A stretch of 50,724 nucleotides of DNA, taken from contig JAJYFE010000010.1 in assembly GCA_021785435.1 (NCBI GenBank), forward strand, positions 1 to 50,724, read 5' to 3'. Position 1 is the stretch's first letter; the number at the start of each line of letters is the position of its first letter. This DNA comes from Planctomycetota bacterium (lineage in GTDB: Bacteria > Planctomycetota > Phycisphaerae > WQYP01). The notes below the pieces were generated by a model. It saw only the letters and a list, made by a program, of their open reading frames with translations. It did not search any database and was not told the origin of the DNA. Both the position numbers and the translations under genes were made by a program. Shown piece after piece: positions 17,021-25,703 of this stretch.

Positions 17021-18163
17021 CTAAAGATTAACCGTGAACCGGCGCTTGGTGTAACGGTCCAGCGCCGCACGATCCAGCTCCACGCCCAAGCCCGGCCCTT
17101 GTGGCACAGCGACAGTGCCGTCCGCCACCGGCAGGGCGTCCGTGATCAGGTTATGTTGGCGAATGGCGCGGCCAAAAATATCTGATGGCCGGGTCATGGA
17201 CTTGGTGGCCGCACAAACGTGCAGATACAACGCCTCAAGGATGCCCAGATCTACTCCCGAGGCATGCCACGAAGGCAGCCCCGCCAGCCAGGCCACGCTG
17301 CCGGCGGCGCGGACGTTCCAGGGCAAGTCGAATAAGTTGACGAAATCGCAGGCGCCCAGGCGCACCGCTTCCAGAAAAGTGTGGTTGTAGTTGGTGTGCA
17401 AGGCCACAGGCACAATTCCCTGCTGGCGCAGCAAACAAAACCAGTCCAAATGCTCGCGCGGAAAAGGATCTTCCACACAACCAAGATTGCCTACCGCGGC
17501 CAGGCGGCGAAGCATGGGAATCGCTTCGCCCGGACGATAGAACCGCCCATTGGGATCGAAAGTCATCTTAAAATCCGCCCCGCAAGCTTCGCGCACCGCC
17601 TCGGCACGCTCCACGTTGTCATCCTCCAAAGCGCACTTGCATTTGACGCCGCGGTAGCCGCTTTCCTTCGCCGCACGGCAGACCTGCGCCGAATCTTCGG
17701 ACGTCATCCGCCCCATCCAGTAGTCTACCTTTACCCGGTCGCGATAGGCGCCGCCCAACAACACAAACACCGGCACGCCCAGCTTCTTGCCCAGCAGATC
17801 CAGCAGCAACGCATGCACACCGATATCGGCATGAGCGCCGAAGAAGCGTTCCGTTAATCGGTTCGGCCGTTGCGGATGTTCATGGGCAAACATGTCATTG
17901 GCCGAGAGATCAACCAGCGGCGGTTCCTGAAAGCAGATTCGCTCAATATCAACCCCGGCCAGGCGCCCCAGCGCTGTTCGCAGAGCGCCTTCGCCGATCC
18001 CCCGGGGCATCTCGCCCAAGCCGAGAATTTCCTCGTCGGTTCGCGCTTCCAGGATGATCTTCGGCGTTTCGTCGAAGACCGCCGGTCCATAAGCGGCGCT
18101 GTTGGCCCGGCCCGCATGGACCGGCACGACGACCTCATAACATTGAACGTTGATGATCTTCAC
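17021..18163 (-). CDS. Mandelate racemase / muconate lactonizing-type enolase-superfamily enzyme
   Basis: A 380-residue protein starting with GTG at 18163 (AAAGGTTAGCC upstream). The N-terminal capping domain runs to about 125, followed by the barrel. The catalytic Lys pair is K174/K176 (GVKCKC), metal ligands D203 (MTFDPNG) and E231 (CVEDPF), and a His base H300 lies in SWHASGVDLGI. This is the mandelate-racemase layout with KxK on one face and His on the other. The expected third acidic metal ligand at the end of strand 5 is replaced: the segment reads VPVALHTNYN. The enzyme probably dehydrates or epimerises a sugar acid. It heads a compact run (C45 hydrolase 29 bases downstream). The substrate is unknown. 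Confidence 0.85.
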   Translation of the reverse strand: MKIINVQCYEVVVPVHAGRANSAAYGPAVFDETPKIILEARTDEEILGLGEMPRGIGEGALRTALGRLAGVDIERICFQEPPLVDLSANDMFAHEHPQRPNRLTERFFGAHADIGVHALLLDLLGKKLGVPVFVLLGGAYRDRVKVDYWMGRMTSEDSAQVCRAAKESGYRGVKCKCALEDDNVERAEAVREACGADFKMTFDPNGRFYRPGEAIPMLRRLAAVGNLGCVEDPFPREHLDWFCLLRQQGIVPVALHTNYNHTFLEAVRLGACDFVNLFDLPWNVRAAGSVAWLAGLPSWHASGVDLGILEALYLHVCAATKSMTRPSDIFGRAIRQHNLITDALPVADGTVAVPQGPGLGVELDRAALDRYTKRRFTVNL

Positions 18164-18828
18164 GGCTAACCTTTATTCCTCACTAACATCCACAGATGAC
18201 CCAGCGCGGGCCGCCGTGGCGACTAAACCAGGCCGCAACCGAGAGAACCGCGGATCACACGGATATACACGGATTTTTAACAAGGGAAATATTGCCGCCG
18301 TTTTGGCAGGCTCCGCCAAGTCCGAGATGGGGTCCGCCAAGTTGGTACAAAATCGTAACTGATTTCGATTACCGCACTTGTCAAGTGTCCGCCAAGTCCG
18401 CCAAGTTATTTTCTTACAAGAGCACCGAGACGAGGGGATTTCACCACAAAGGGCACGAAGGCGGCCCTGTAGCTCACGGTCGCCGTGGCAACTAAACTGC
18501 GCCGCGAAGAGCGCGAAAACGAGTGAATTACGGATTATCAGCCGGGAACAACTCTTTTCGATGCCGATCATGGGTGCGCCTTCATTGTTTACCGCCCCGA
18601 GGTCCATGTTCCGCTGGTGGATATTGGGCGGCTGCCGCAATGGCCGTGGTGAAGGACCATCGAAGCTATAGCCAAGCGGCGCGGGAGATAAGGGAAAATT
18701 TTTACCCATGTTCAGAGGTTCCGAAAATCGTGGTTGGGGGTGTTATCGGGGACACCACCCCCGGCATAGGTCTCCAAAGGCGACTCCTCGATCCGCCGTG
18801 GCCGATCCGCCTCCGTGCGGATCGGGGG
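18164..18828. repeat. Intergenic stretch made of dispersed repeats
   Basis: No gene is supported. 18187-18240 carries CCCAGCGCGGGCCGCCGTGG then CGACTAAAC, a copy of a repeat also seen at 18465-18505, 19940-19965, 22790-22835 and 38495-38545 (the last two on the opposite strand). 18721-18838 is a full GGGGGCTATATA element, with CACCCCCGGCATAGGTC and a GATCCGCC..GGCGGATC-like hairpin. A 178-codon minus-strand frame spans the gap but is repeat read-through. Confidence 0.65.
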
Positions 18829-19713
18829 CTATATATGTGGCGGCGGAGCCGCGTGCCAGCCCAAGCTCCTCAAAAATTTTTCAAAGGTCGCTTCGGGTTG
18901 CCAGCCCAGCATCAGCTTGGCCTTGTCGATGCGTGTCACAGGCCAGAAAAATTCCGGCGGTGGTTTCAGCGACTGTTCACGCAGCACCTGTCCACAGCCC
19001 GGCCAATGGCGCTCCAGAATCGCATAGAGATCTTTCCCTTGCACCGCGTCGTTGCAATCCTTCTGGGTCAGCGGTGAATCGGGAGCAATATTGATCACTT
19101 CATGGCGCAGGCCCGGCCGTGTCACGGCCAGCAGGTTGGCCCGGGCCACGTCCGCCGGCGGCAGACTGTGCGTCAATAGTGCAAAGCCCAATTCCTCCAG
19201 CGATTTGTTACCAAAGCCACAATATCGCAGGTTCACCACTTCCAGGCCGTGGTGCACGGCGTAGAAGGCGCTCAGTTCTTCGACCATCAACTTGCTGACG
19301 GGGTAAATCCAATCGGGCCGCGGCGGCAGAGATTCGTCCACCACGGCGGTTCCGTAGGCCCCCCAATCCACGCCGATCAACACCTCCATCGTGCTGGAAA
19401 GCACCAGGCGGCGGACGCCCTGCCGCAGGGCCGCCTGAAAGAGATTTTCCGCGCCCAGTACGTTGACCCGCAGGAATTCGGCGTTGGAAGCCTTGCCATA
19501 AAAAGCGCCATGCATGGCGGCGGTGTGGATGATCGCTGCGCAGCTGCGCGCGGCGCGGTCGACCGCGTCGGCATCGGTCACGCTGGCCTGGATGCCCCCC
19601 GCCGCCACCACGGCCGGGGCCGTATCGAAGAGGACCAACTCGTGTTCGTTGCCGCAAATACGCCGGATGGCGTTACCGAGCCGGCCACATGCTCCGGTCA
19701 GTAATATCTTCAT
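18829..19713 (-). CDS. Extended SDR NAD-dependent sugar dehydrogenase/epimerase
   Basis: A 294-residue Rossmann protein, start at 19713 behind GGAGAAACCG. The cofactor motif TGACGRLG is at residues 6-13, with D30 after strand 2 favouring NAD. The active site is S107-S108 (LVLSSTMEV) and Y137-x3-K141 (YPVSK). It resembles nucleotide-sugar epimerases and uronate dehydrogenases; the short length favours a free-sugar enzyme. With SMP-30 and a mandelate-racemase-like enzyme nearby, oxidation of a uronic or other sugar to a lactone is a sensible role (inference). Its last residues (HAAPPPHI) and TAG stop are supplied by the repeat element at 18838-18821, so the native C-terminus may have been altered by the repeat. 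Confidence 0.8.
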   Translation of the reverse strand: MKILLTGACGRLGNAIRRICGNEHELVLFDTAPAVVAAGGIQASVTDADAVDRAARSCAAIIHTAAMHGAFYGKASNAEFLRVNVLGAENLFQAALRQGVRRLVLSSTMEVLIGVDWGAYGTAVVDESLPPRPDWIYPVSKLMVEELSAFYAVHHGLEVVNLRYCGFGNKSLEELGFALLTHSLPPADVARANLLAVTRPGLRHEVINIAPDSPLTQKDCNDAVQGKDLYAILERHWPGCGQVLREQSLKPPPEFFWPVTRIDKAKLMLGWQPEATFEKFLRSLGWHAAPPPHI

Positions 19714-19860
19714 CGGTTTCTCCGACCTGGTTTGAAAAGGGATCTAGCGCAGGCATCTTGCCAGTTTTCCCGATGGCAGGCGGGCCGCTCGCGCTACACC
19801 TGGCGACCCGCCCATATTTTGATGCTGCCGGCGGCGCGGGGCGGGCATAGGCGACTGCCT
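19714..19860. other. Short intergenic gap, nothing recognised
   Basis: The gap between the SDR gene start and the repeat at 19861 contains no open frame with protein character and no obvious promoter. Confidence 0.4.
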
Positions 19861-19992
19861 TGAAAATGGCGGGCTGCGGCATTATCGGAGACCCCACCCC
19901 CGGCAAGGTCGCCAGAGGCGACTGCTCGATCCGCCGAAAGTCGCCGTGGGCGACTAAACTATTCCGCCTCCGTGCGGACTGGGGCTATATAC
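19861..19992 (+). repeat. Dispersed intergenic repeat, GGGGGCTATATA family
   Basis: The element reads AAATGGCGGG, CACCCCCGGCAAGGTCGCC, AGAGGCGACTGCTCGATCCG and AAGTCGCCGTGGGCGACTAA, and ends GGGGCTATATA. It combines the GTCGCC..GGCGAC hairpin with the CGCCGTGG.CGACTAAAC unit, showing that the two repeat types are modules of one composite element. Confidence 0.75.
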
Positions 19993-20053
19993 GCCAAGCT
20001 GACGCCAATTCCATCCTCCGTAAGCGCCCACGGGACATGATGGGCTGCCTATT

Positions 20054-21544
20054 TCATGTCATGCTCCGGCAAGGAGGAAGGATTATCCGCTCCGGCGGTT
20101 GGCGGAGCAACTTTCCGTCCCGGGTTAATCCGCAATCGCGCTGGGCCAGTATCTCCGCCAGGCGGTCGCGCCACAGCTTCAGTTGGGTCGCCTTCGACGG
20201 CTGGCCGGCCAGATCCTGGCATTCGCCAGGATCCACCGTCAGGTCGAATAACTGTTCGCGATCCAGATAAGGAAACCAGATATATTTTTCCCGGCCATCC
20301 GTCAGGTAATGGTTGGCTTGCTCCGGACCGAAACATTTTACATGCTCACCGTGCAGATAGGGCCGCCAGGAAGCGCCCTTTTGCCCCCGCACCAGCGGCA
20401 ACATGCTATGGCCCTGGCACGTCGACGGCACGGCCAGGCCGGCGGCATCCAAAAGTGTGGGCATCACGTCCCGCAGCTCAACGACGTTATCCAGCACCTG
20501 CCCGCGCGGGACCTGCCAATTATTGGGCGGCCGAATGAACATCGGAATACGGGCCGAACCCTCGTAGGCATAGCCTTTGCGCCACAGATGATGATCGCCC
20601 AGCATGTCGCCATGATCCGAAAGAAACACCACCAGCGTATTATCCCAGGCCTGGCGGTGATGCCGCATCAAGGTCTGCCATACCAACCGGCCGATCTGAT
20701 GATCGATGAAGGTGATGTTACCGTAGTAACAGGCTCGGGCCCGGCGGATTTGCTCCGCGGAGCGCCGGCCCCGCCAGGCGTCGATTTTTACCGCTGCAGC
20801 TGGATCGTCGTGGATGGACGCCCAGGCCCCGACGTAGGGATCCGGGATGGGCCGGTGTTTATACAAATCGTAGTAGCGCTGCGGCGGATCATAGGGGCTA
20901 TGCGGTCGTATAAAGCTTACCTTCAGGAAGAACGGCTTGGTGGGATCGCGTCGATCCAGGAACTCAATGGCCTGTTGAGCGGTCCAGTGCGTCGGGTGCA
21001 GGTGCTCGGGCAGATGGCTCGGCTGCGCCATCCAGGAGTTCCAATCCAGGCCATGGTCGTGGATGCCACAGCTTTCGGTCTTGTGCTCTTCGAACCAGCG
21101 CTGGTAGTCGCTTATCTGGTAGGGATGGAAGTTGGGCACCGCGCCGTGGGGATCCATCCGGTGCTCATCGATAATCGTATGGTGAAAACCCATGAGGGCG
21201 CGGGCCGGCGTAAAATCCATCTTGCCGATGCCCTGCGTGTGGTAGCCGCCTTTGGCCAACTCGCCCGGCAAGGTGTGCGCATAATCCGAACGCGACAGCT
21301 CCCATGGCAGTCCCATTACGCCGGTGTGCCAGGCGTCCATACCGGTCAGCAGCGTGGACCGCGCCGGGGCGCACGAAGGCACCGCACTGTAGGCGCGGCG
21401 GAAGCGTGTGCCCTCCGCGGCCAACTGGTCCAGATAAGGTGTTTCCAGCACGGGATGACCGGCGCAACCCAGGCAATCCCCCCGCTGTTGATCGGTCATG
21501 AGTAATAAAATATTGGGGCGCGGCGGCGCCGATATTTCGGCCAT
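20054..21544 (-). CDS. Sulfatase (formylglycine-dependent, S1 family), copy 2
   Basis: A 496-residue paralogue of the sulfatase at 4154-5626. It begins with the metal strand RPNILLLMTDQQRGDCLGC and has the formylglycine motif C58-A-P-A-R62 (PSCAPARSTLLTG), then GIGKMDF, KPFFLKVSFIRPHSPYDPP and FLSDHGDMLGDHHLWRK. It differs from copy 1 mainly by a short insertion around residues 125-135 (HRMDPHGAVPNFHPYQ). The start at 21544 follows AAGGAGGATGA and lies 11 bases after the Gfo/Idh gene, so they form an operon. One interior stretch of about 140 bases is almost identical to copy 1, which suggests gene conversion. The role is hydrolysis of a sulfate ester in the pathway of the neighbouring sugar dehydrogenases. 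Confidence 0.9.
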   Translation of the reverse strand: MAEISAPPRPNILLLMTDQQRGDCLGCAGHPVLETPYLDQLAAEGTRFRRAYSAVPSCAPARSTLLTGMDAWHTGVMGLPWELSRSDYAHTLPGELAKGGYHTQGIGKMDFTPARALMGFHHTIIDEHRMDPHGAVPNFHPYQISDYQRWFEEHKTESCGIHDHGLDWNSWMAQPSHLPEHLHPTHWTAQQAIEFLDRRDPTKPFFLKVSFIRPHSPYDPPQRYYDLYKHRPIPDPYVGAWASIHDDPAAAVKIDAWRGRRSAEQIRRARACYYGNITFIDHQIGRLVWQTLMRHHRQAWDNTLVVFLSDHGDMLGDHHLWRKGYAYEGSARIPMFIRPPNNWQVPRGQVLDNVVELRDVMPTLLDAAGLAVPSTCQGHSMLPLVRGQKGASWRPYLHGEHVKCFGPEQANHYLTDGREKYIWFPYLDREQLFDLTVDPGECQDLAGQPSKATQLKLWRDRLAEILAQRDCGLTRDGKLLRQPPERIILPPCRSMT

Positions 21545-21554
21545 TCATCCTCCT

Positions 21555-22592
21555 TCAGGATTTTTCTACTTCCACTACGGCGCCCTGTTTAATGGCGCGT
21601 TCCGCGGCGATGGCCAGCAGCGTGCCGGCGGCGCTGTCCCGCACGTCGGTGGGTGGTCGCGTACCGTCGCGAATCGCCGCCAGAAAAGCCTGGTGTTCCT
21701 CCACCAGACCGATGTGCCGGCCGCCGAAGCCGTCGTCCGTCGCAAGGTTGAATACCTCTTCCTGCCGCTTCGCGCGGTCGCGCGGCCAAACCCTAATCCG
21801 GTTGCAATTCGTTTCCAGCAGGCCTTCCTCGCCAATCAGCCCCATCTCCAGATTATCATCACCACGATGCGGGGCGAACATGCAAAGCTGGAGTGTTCCC
21901 ACCACACCGTTTTCATACTCGAAGCTGACCGAGGCGTTGTCCAGGACCTCCGTGGGAATATTCAGGACGTGGTTGAAGCGTTTGGAGCCGAAGGCGCCGA
22001 CGCGTTTCGGTCGCGAGGCCGCCCAGCGGTTCATTACGTCGAAGTGGTGGCAGGTTTTTTCCACCAGGGCGCCGCCCGAAAGGCGTTCGTCAATGATCCA
22101 CTGGTCGACTTTGGTCAGGAAGGGGATGCGAAACTCCTGACACCAGACCATTTGCGGGGTTCCGATGGCGCCGCGTTCGAGCAGCTCCCGGATTTTCAAA
22201 AACCAGGCCGAGTAGGGCAATTCATGGGCGATGAACAGGATGCATCCAGACTGGCGCGCCGCTTCCACCATGCGGCGGCAATCCGCGGCGGTGGTGGCCA
22301 CGGGTTTTTCCGCGAAGACATGTTTGCCCGCCGCGAGGGCGGCGATGGCGTAGTCCGCATGGGTGTAATTGGGACTGGAGATAACCACGGCGTCGAGGTC
22401 GGATTCGATGAGGGCCTGGGCGCTGTCAAAGACTCTGGCCCGGGGCAGAAGTTTGAGCGCCTCGGAGCGGCTCGGTTCATGCGGGTCGAACAACGCGATT
22501 CCCTCCGCTTCGGCGGCGCAACGTCTGGCAAATACATCGATGTGGACGCGCCCCATGGAGCCGACGCCCAGGTATCCAAGTCGTGTTTTCAT
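21555..22592 (-). CDS. Gfo/Idh/MocA-family oxidoreductase
   Basis: A 345-residue protein, start at 22592 behind GAGGAAACGACAGT. It has the Rossmann motif GYLGVGSMGRVH at 6-17 and the family catalytic Lys in E95-K96-P97 (HVFAEKPVAT). The second-domain active-site segment GGALVEKTCHHFDVM contains H183 and D186-type residues as in sugar dehydrogenases. Members oxidise or reduce sugars and inositols with NAD(P). It is the first gene of a two-gene unit with sulfatase copy 2. Together they suggest desulfation plus oxidation of a ring hydroxyl. No signal peptide or twin-arginine motif, so it acts in the cytoplasm. Confidence 0.88.
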   Translation of the reverse strand: MKTRLGYLGVGSMGRVHIDVFARRCAAEAEGIALFDPHEPSRSEALKLLPRARVFDSAQALIESDLDAVVISSPNYTHADYAIAALAAGKHVFAEKPVATTAADCRRMVEAARQSGCILFIAHELPYSAWFLKIRELLERGAIGTPQMVWCQEFRIPFLTKVDQWIIDERLSGGALVEKTCHHFDVMNRWAASRPKRVGAFGSKRFNHVLNIPTEVLDNASVSFEYENGVVGTLQLCMFAPHRGDDNLEMGLIGEEGLLETNCNRIRVWPRDRAKRQEEVFNLATDDGFGGRHIGLVEEHQAFLAAIRDGTRPPTDVRDSAAGTLLAIAAERAIKQGAVVEVEKS

Positions 22593-22649
22593 ACTGTCGT
22601 TTCCTCAGCTCGACTTTTGCTATTTTCGGGGGATAAAATCCCTGACTGC

Positions 22650-22845
22650 CCCGAAAATCGTGGTGGCGGGGTTGGTTTTGGAACACCCCGCGACGGCACG
22701 ATTCATACCGCCACGCCGCCTCTTCAGCGGCCGTCCCACCGCCGGTAAACCGGCGGCTATATACCCGACCGGGGGCTATATATTTCGGTTGTCGGCGCAG
22801 TTTAGTCGCCACAGCGACCTGCGCTGGGTCGTCCGTGGTTCGTCT
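22650..22845. repeat. Composite dispersed repeat with perfect CCGCCGG-TAAA-CCGGCGG hairpin
   Basis: The hairpin is at 22739-22756, immediately followed by CTATATACC and then a second CCGGGGGCTATATA. Beyond it, on the minus strand, the CCCAGCGC.GGTCGC..GCGACTAAAC unit appears. The same hairpin recurs at 45057-45074. The element fills the gap between two minus-strand genes. Confidence 0.75.
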
Positions 22846-22856
22846 TTGCCTCTTTA

Positions 22857-25622
22857 CTATCCGCCTGGCGTAAAACGCAACAGGCGTACGTCTTCCGCGG
22901 GCACCAGGATCCGCAGGGCCCTGCCGCCGGCGTATTTTACCGGCCGGGGGGTGAGAATATCCCGCACCCGCCAGCGCCGGCCAACAAGGCGCTTCAGCCG
23001 CGGCCCGGGCGTCAGGGTCACCTTTTGCGGCGCGATCCCCAGATTCGACAGCGCCACCACCGCCGCCCGCTTCATGGCGTAAACCGAGGCGTAAACCGAC
23101 CGTTCCGGCCCGGGATTCAGGCCGAGCCACGCCGCGCCCACCCGCACATGGAACGTGCTGGCATTTACCCCGGCGTGCGCCAGAGCCAAGTCCGCCCGGT
23201 TCAGCAGGCGGATACCGGCGGGGCTGATGTTCAGTCCCACCCATAAGGGCGTGGCGGACAGCAGCGACAGCGGCAGCAACGTACGGGTATGGTACACCGG
23301 CTCCGCGATAAACGTCGGCAGTGTGCCCCATATGGTCGGGGTGTGGTGGAATACCCACGACTCCATCGGCGTGGACCCGGTGGCCCGGATATAGCTTCCC
23401 CGCGCCGGCTGCTCGCGTGAGGAATAATATTCGCCCGTGATCACCTCGGTGGTGTGGGTGATCGTCGGCAAGTCGATCTGGGTATTGGCCAACTCCGCCA
23501 CGAAGAAAGGCTTGCCGGTCTTCTCAAAAAGTATCCAGAGCGCCTGCAGAAAACGCCGATGGCCCCAAATACCGTAGAATGGCTGCACCCGGCCGAAATC
23601 GTCGACAAACGCCCGGCCCGCGGCGACATTGTAGTCCGGCCAGACATTACCGGTGTCGAAATACACCCCCTGAATGTGCGATTGCCTGATCATACGCTGG
23701 ATCATGTTGTACAGCATTTCCTGAAATCCGCAGTCCGTGGAATAGCGCCGCTCTGGAACGTCGGGTATCCAGTCATTCTCATAGGAGCAAAAGTTTGGTT
23801 TGCGGTCGTCCTTCCACGAATTCACGTAAGCTCCAAGCCATCCCATATCCGGCCCCCAGGTCAGCTGTAGCCATACGCCCGGAACCACGTCCGGCGCCAG
23901 GGCGCGTGCCGCGGACACCTGCCGCCCCAGCATCGCGTAATCCGCGCGCTTGGGCGACCACCACCAATTCCATGCGCTCTGGGGCAGCGGCAGATCGTTT
24001 CGCACGCCCGACAGGACGGTCTCCGGCTGGTCAGGAAACCGCCGGGTCGGCCAATCTTTCGGCAGCGGCTTAACGGGTGAGGCGATCAGTCCGAAGCGCC
24101 AACGCCGCGCCCGCGCGCTGTCCAACGGCTGGTCCGCGAAGTTCACCACCAGCCGCGTCACACCGTGGCGCGTGGTGATCTGGTAGGCGCGGGCCGCATC
24201 GAACAGGTGCCAGTTACGCATCGACTGGGCCGCGAAGCAAAACGCCCCATGCAGGTTGCCCAACGTCACAAATGGAATGAATCCGCTGGTCCAACCCTGT
24301 TTTGGCAGCGGACCGAAATTTTGGCCCGATCCGAACTCCAACCCGCCGTGCGGTGCGTACCAATACTTTTCCAGGTCCCTGGCCCGCGCCGCCCGCAGCG
24401 GAATCACCAGCCGAATCGCCTTCCATGTCGGCGCCACCTGCCGCGGTGTGACATCCACGTCGCACCGGAGCAAGCCGTCATAATCCAGCCATGCGTGCAA
24501 CTTCCACGGCACCCCGGTTACCGTAGCCTGCTTGGTCCAGCGCGCCCGCCCCTTGCCCCGCGTCGTCAGTGCCGCCGGGGAGAAACGCACGTTTTGCCAT
24601 TGCCCGGCGGCGTCCTGGACCTGGAAACGCACCGGCGCCGCCAGCAGCTTTCGTCCGCCGGAGATCAGCTGCTCCAGCACCCCCGAGCCACCGATGCGGT
24701 AGAGGCGGTTCCAACAGGCGATTTGACGCCCCTGATACTTTAGCGCCGTCCAGGGGGCGGGCACTTGGTTGTCGCCTATTTTCGGCAGCGGGGTGAGTAT
24801 GGCGCTCAAGTTCGGCAAGTAAATCGGACGCAGCGCCACCACGCGGTCGCGCCGCGCCGCGTCGCACAACTGAACCCGATATCGTCCCGCCGCCAGCGGG
24901 GCGCTTAACCGCGCGTCACGTGTGTTTTGGGTTCCGGCCATCTTTTTCATCGCGCCGTAGCGCCGCTGCCAGAACGTTTTTCCCGCGGCGTCCACGATGC
25001 GAACCAACGCCTCGGATGGCGCCCCCGGCCTGCCTTGGCCGTTATATTTCACCGTCAGGGTCGCGGTGTTGGGGTAGTACTGAGGGTTGAATACGAATGC
25101 CAACCGATTTTTCAGGCGTATCCGGCGATACGCCAGCAACCCGGCGAAGCGCGTTTCCACCATGAGGACGGCCCGGGTTTGGCTGGTCTGGCGCGGCCAG
25201 ATCCACAGCGATCGTTGGGCGGTTTGGCCGGACGGCACCCGTATTTCCCGCATCGCCCGGACCACGTCGGGCCGCTGTTCCAGAGACCGTTCACCCTTCG
25301 CCGACCACACCGGGGTGGCCGTCGGGTCGTATTGGTTCGCCACGCCCTTGGGCAGAAGCAGCCCGCGCAGCCGCAGCGCGCGCGCCACCGGGGAGGTGTT
25401 GGTCACCCGCACCCGCCAGCGCACAGCGTGCCGCGCATCCACGCGAACGCCGATGGCGATGTGAAGCCCCGGGTTATTAACCTGGCCGCGGATGTGCCGG
25501 GCCACGACTTCGTAACCCGCCCGGGGCGGGGTGGGCGCCGCCGCAGGCAGCGCCCGCGCCGCCAGGGCGCCGCCGAACATCGACAGGCCGGCCATCAAAA
25601 CACCGCGAACGCGTTTTCGCAT
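22857..25622 (-). CDS. Large secreted glycosidase-like protein (DUF6067/GH123-like)
   Basis: A 921-residue protein from the ATG at 25622, chosen because AAGGAGTAGGACCG precedes it. A signal peptide (KRVRGVLMAGLSMFGGALAA) is followed by several beta-sandwich stretches, with RRIRLKNRLAFVFNPQYYP and NLSAILTPLPK as landmarks. From about residue 400 come IRLVIPLRAARARDLEKYWY and FIPFVTLGNLHGAFCFAAQS. A TIM-barrel-like part contains GVWLQLTWGPDMGW, QGVYFDTGNVWPDYN and KPFFVAELANTQIDL. The Asp/Glu residues after GVYFD and in VAELA are candidate acid residues. It ends in a small beta domain. This resembles secreted proteins labelled DUF6067 in polysaccharide-use loci of PVC bacteria. The substrate and the catalytic pair are not known. 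Confidence 0.5.
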   Translation of the reverse strand: MRKRVRGVLMAGLSMFGGALAARALPAAAPTPPRAGYEVVARHIRGQVNNPGLHIAIGVRVDARHAVRWRVRVTNTSPVARALRLRGLLLPKGVANQYDPTATPVWSAKGERSLEQRPDVVRAMREIRVPSGQTAQRSLWIWPRQTSQTRAVLMVETRFAGLLAYRRIRLKNRLAFVFNPQYYPNTATLTVKYNGQGRPGAPSEALVRIVDAAGKTFWQRRYGAMKKMAGTQNTRDARLSAPLAAGRYRVQLCDAARRDRVVALRPIYLPNLSAILTPLPKIGDNQVPAPWTALKYQGRQIACWNRLYRIGGSGVLEQLISGGRKLLAAPVRFQVQDAAGQWQNVRFSPAALTTRGKGRARWTKQATVTGVPWKLHAWLDYDGLLRCDVDVTPRQVAPTWKAIRLVIPLRAARARDLEKYWYAPHGGLEFGSGQNFGPLPKQGWTSGFIPFVTLGNLHGAFCFAAQSMRNWHLFDAARAYQITTRHGVTRLVVNFADQPLDSARARRWRFGLIASPVKPLPKDWPTRRFPDQPETVLSGVRNDLPLPQSAWNWWWSPKRADYAMLGRQVSAARALAPDVVPGVWLQLTWGPDMGWLGAYVNSWKDDRKPNFCSYENDWIPDVPERRYSTDCGFQEMLYNMIQRMIRQSHIQGVYFDTGNVWPDYNVAAGRAFVDDFGRVQPFYGIWGHRRFLQALWILFEKTGKPFFVAELANTQIDLPTITHTTEVITGEYYSSREQPARGSYIRATGSTPMESWVFHHTPTIWGTLPTFIAEPVYHTRTLLPLSLLSATPLWVGLNISPAGIRLLNRADLALAHAGVNASTFHVRVGAAWLGLNPGPERSVYASVYAMKRAAVVALSNLGIAPQKVTLTPGPRLKRLVGRRWRVRDILTPRPVKYAGGRALRILVPAEDVRLLRFTPGG

Positions 25623-25703
25623 CGGTCCTACTCCTTTTCGCCGACAAACCAAACCACCCCGATCAGCGGGATTTTCTCGATTGGTGGTGGAACTAGCCGC
25701 CGC

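Noticed and set aside
18173-18709. 178-codon minus-strand frame before the enolase-like gene
   Set aside because: It reads through several dispersed repeat modules, has no ribosome binding site and no protein-like pattern.
20309-21505. Long plus-strand frames opposite both sulfatase genes
   Set aside because: These are antisense shadows; the sulfatases carry all catalytic motifs and ribosome binding sites.
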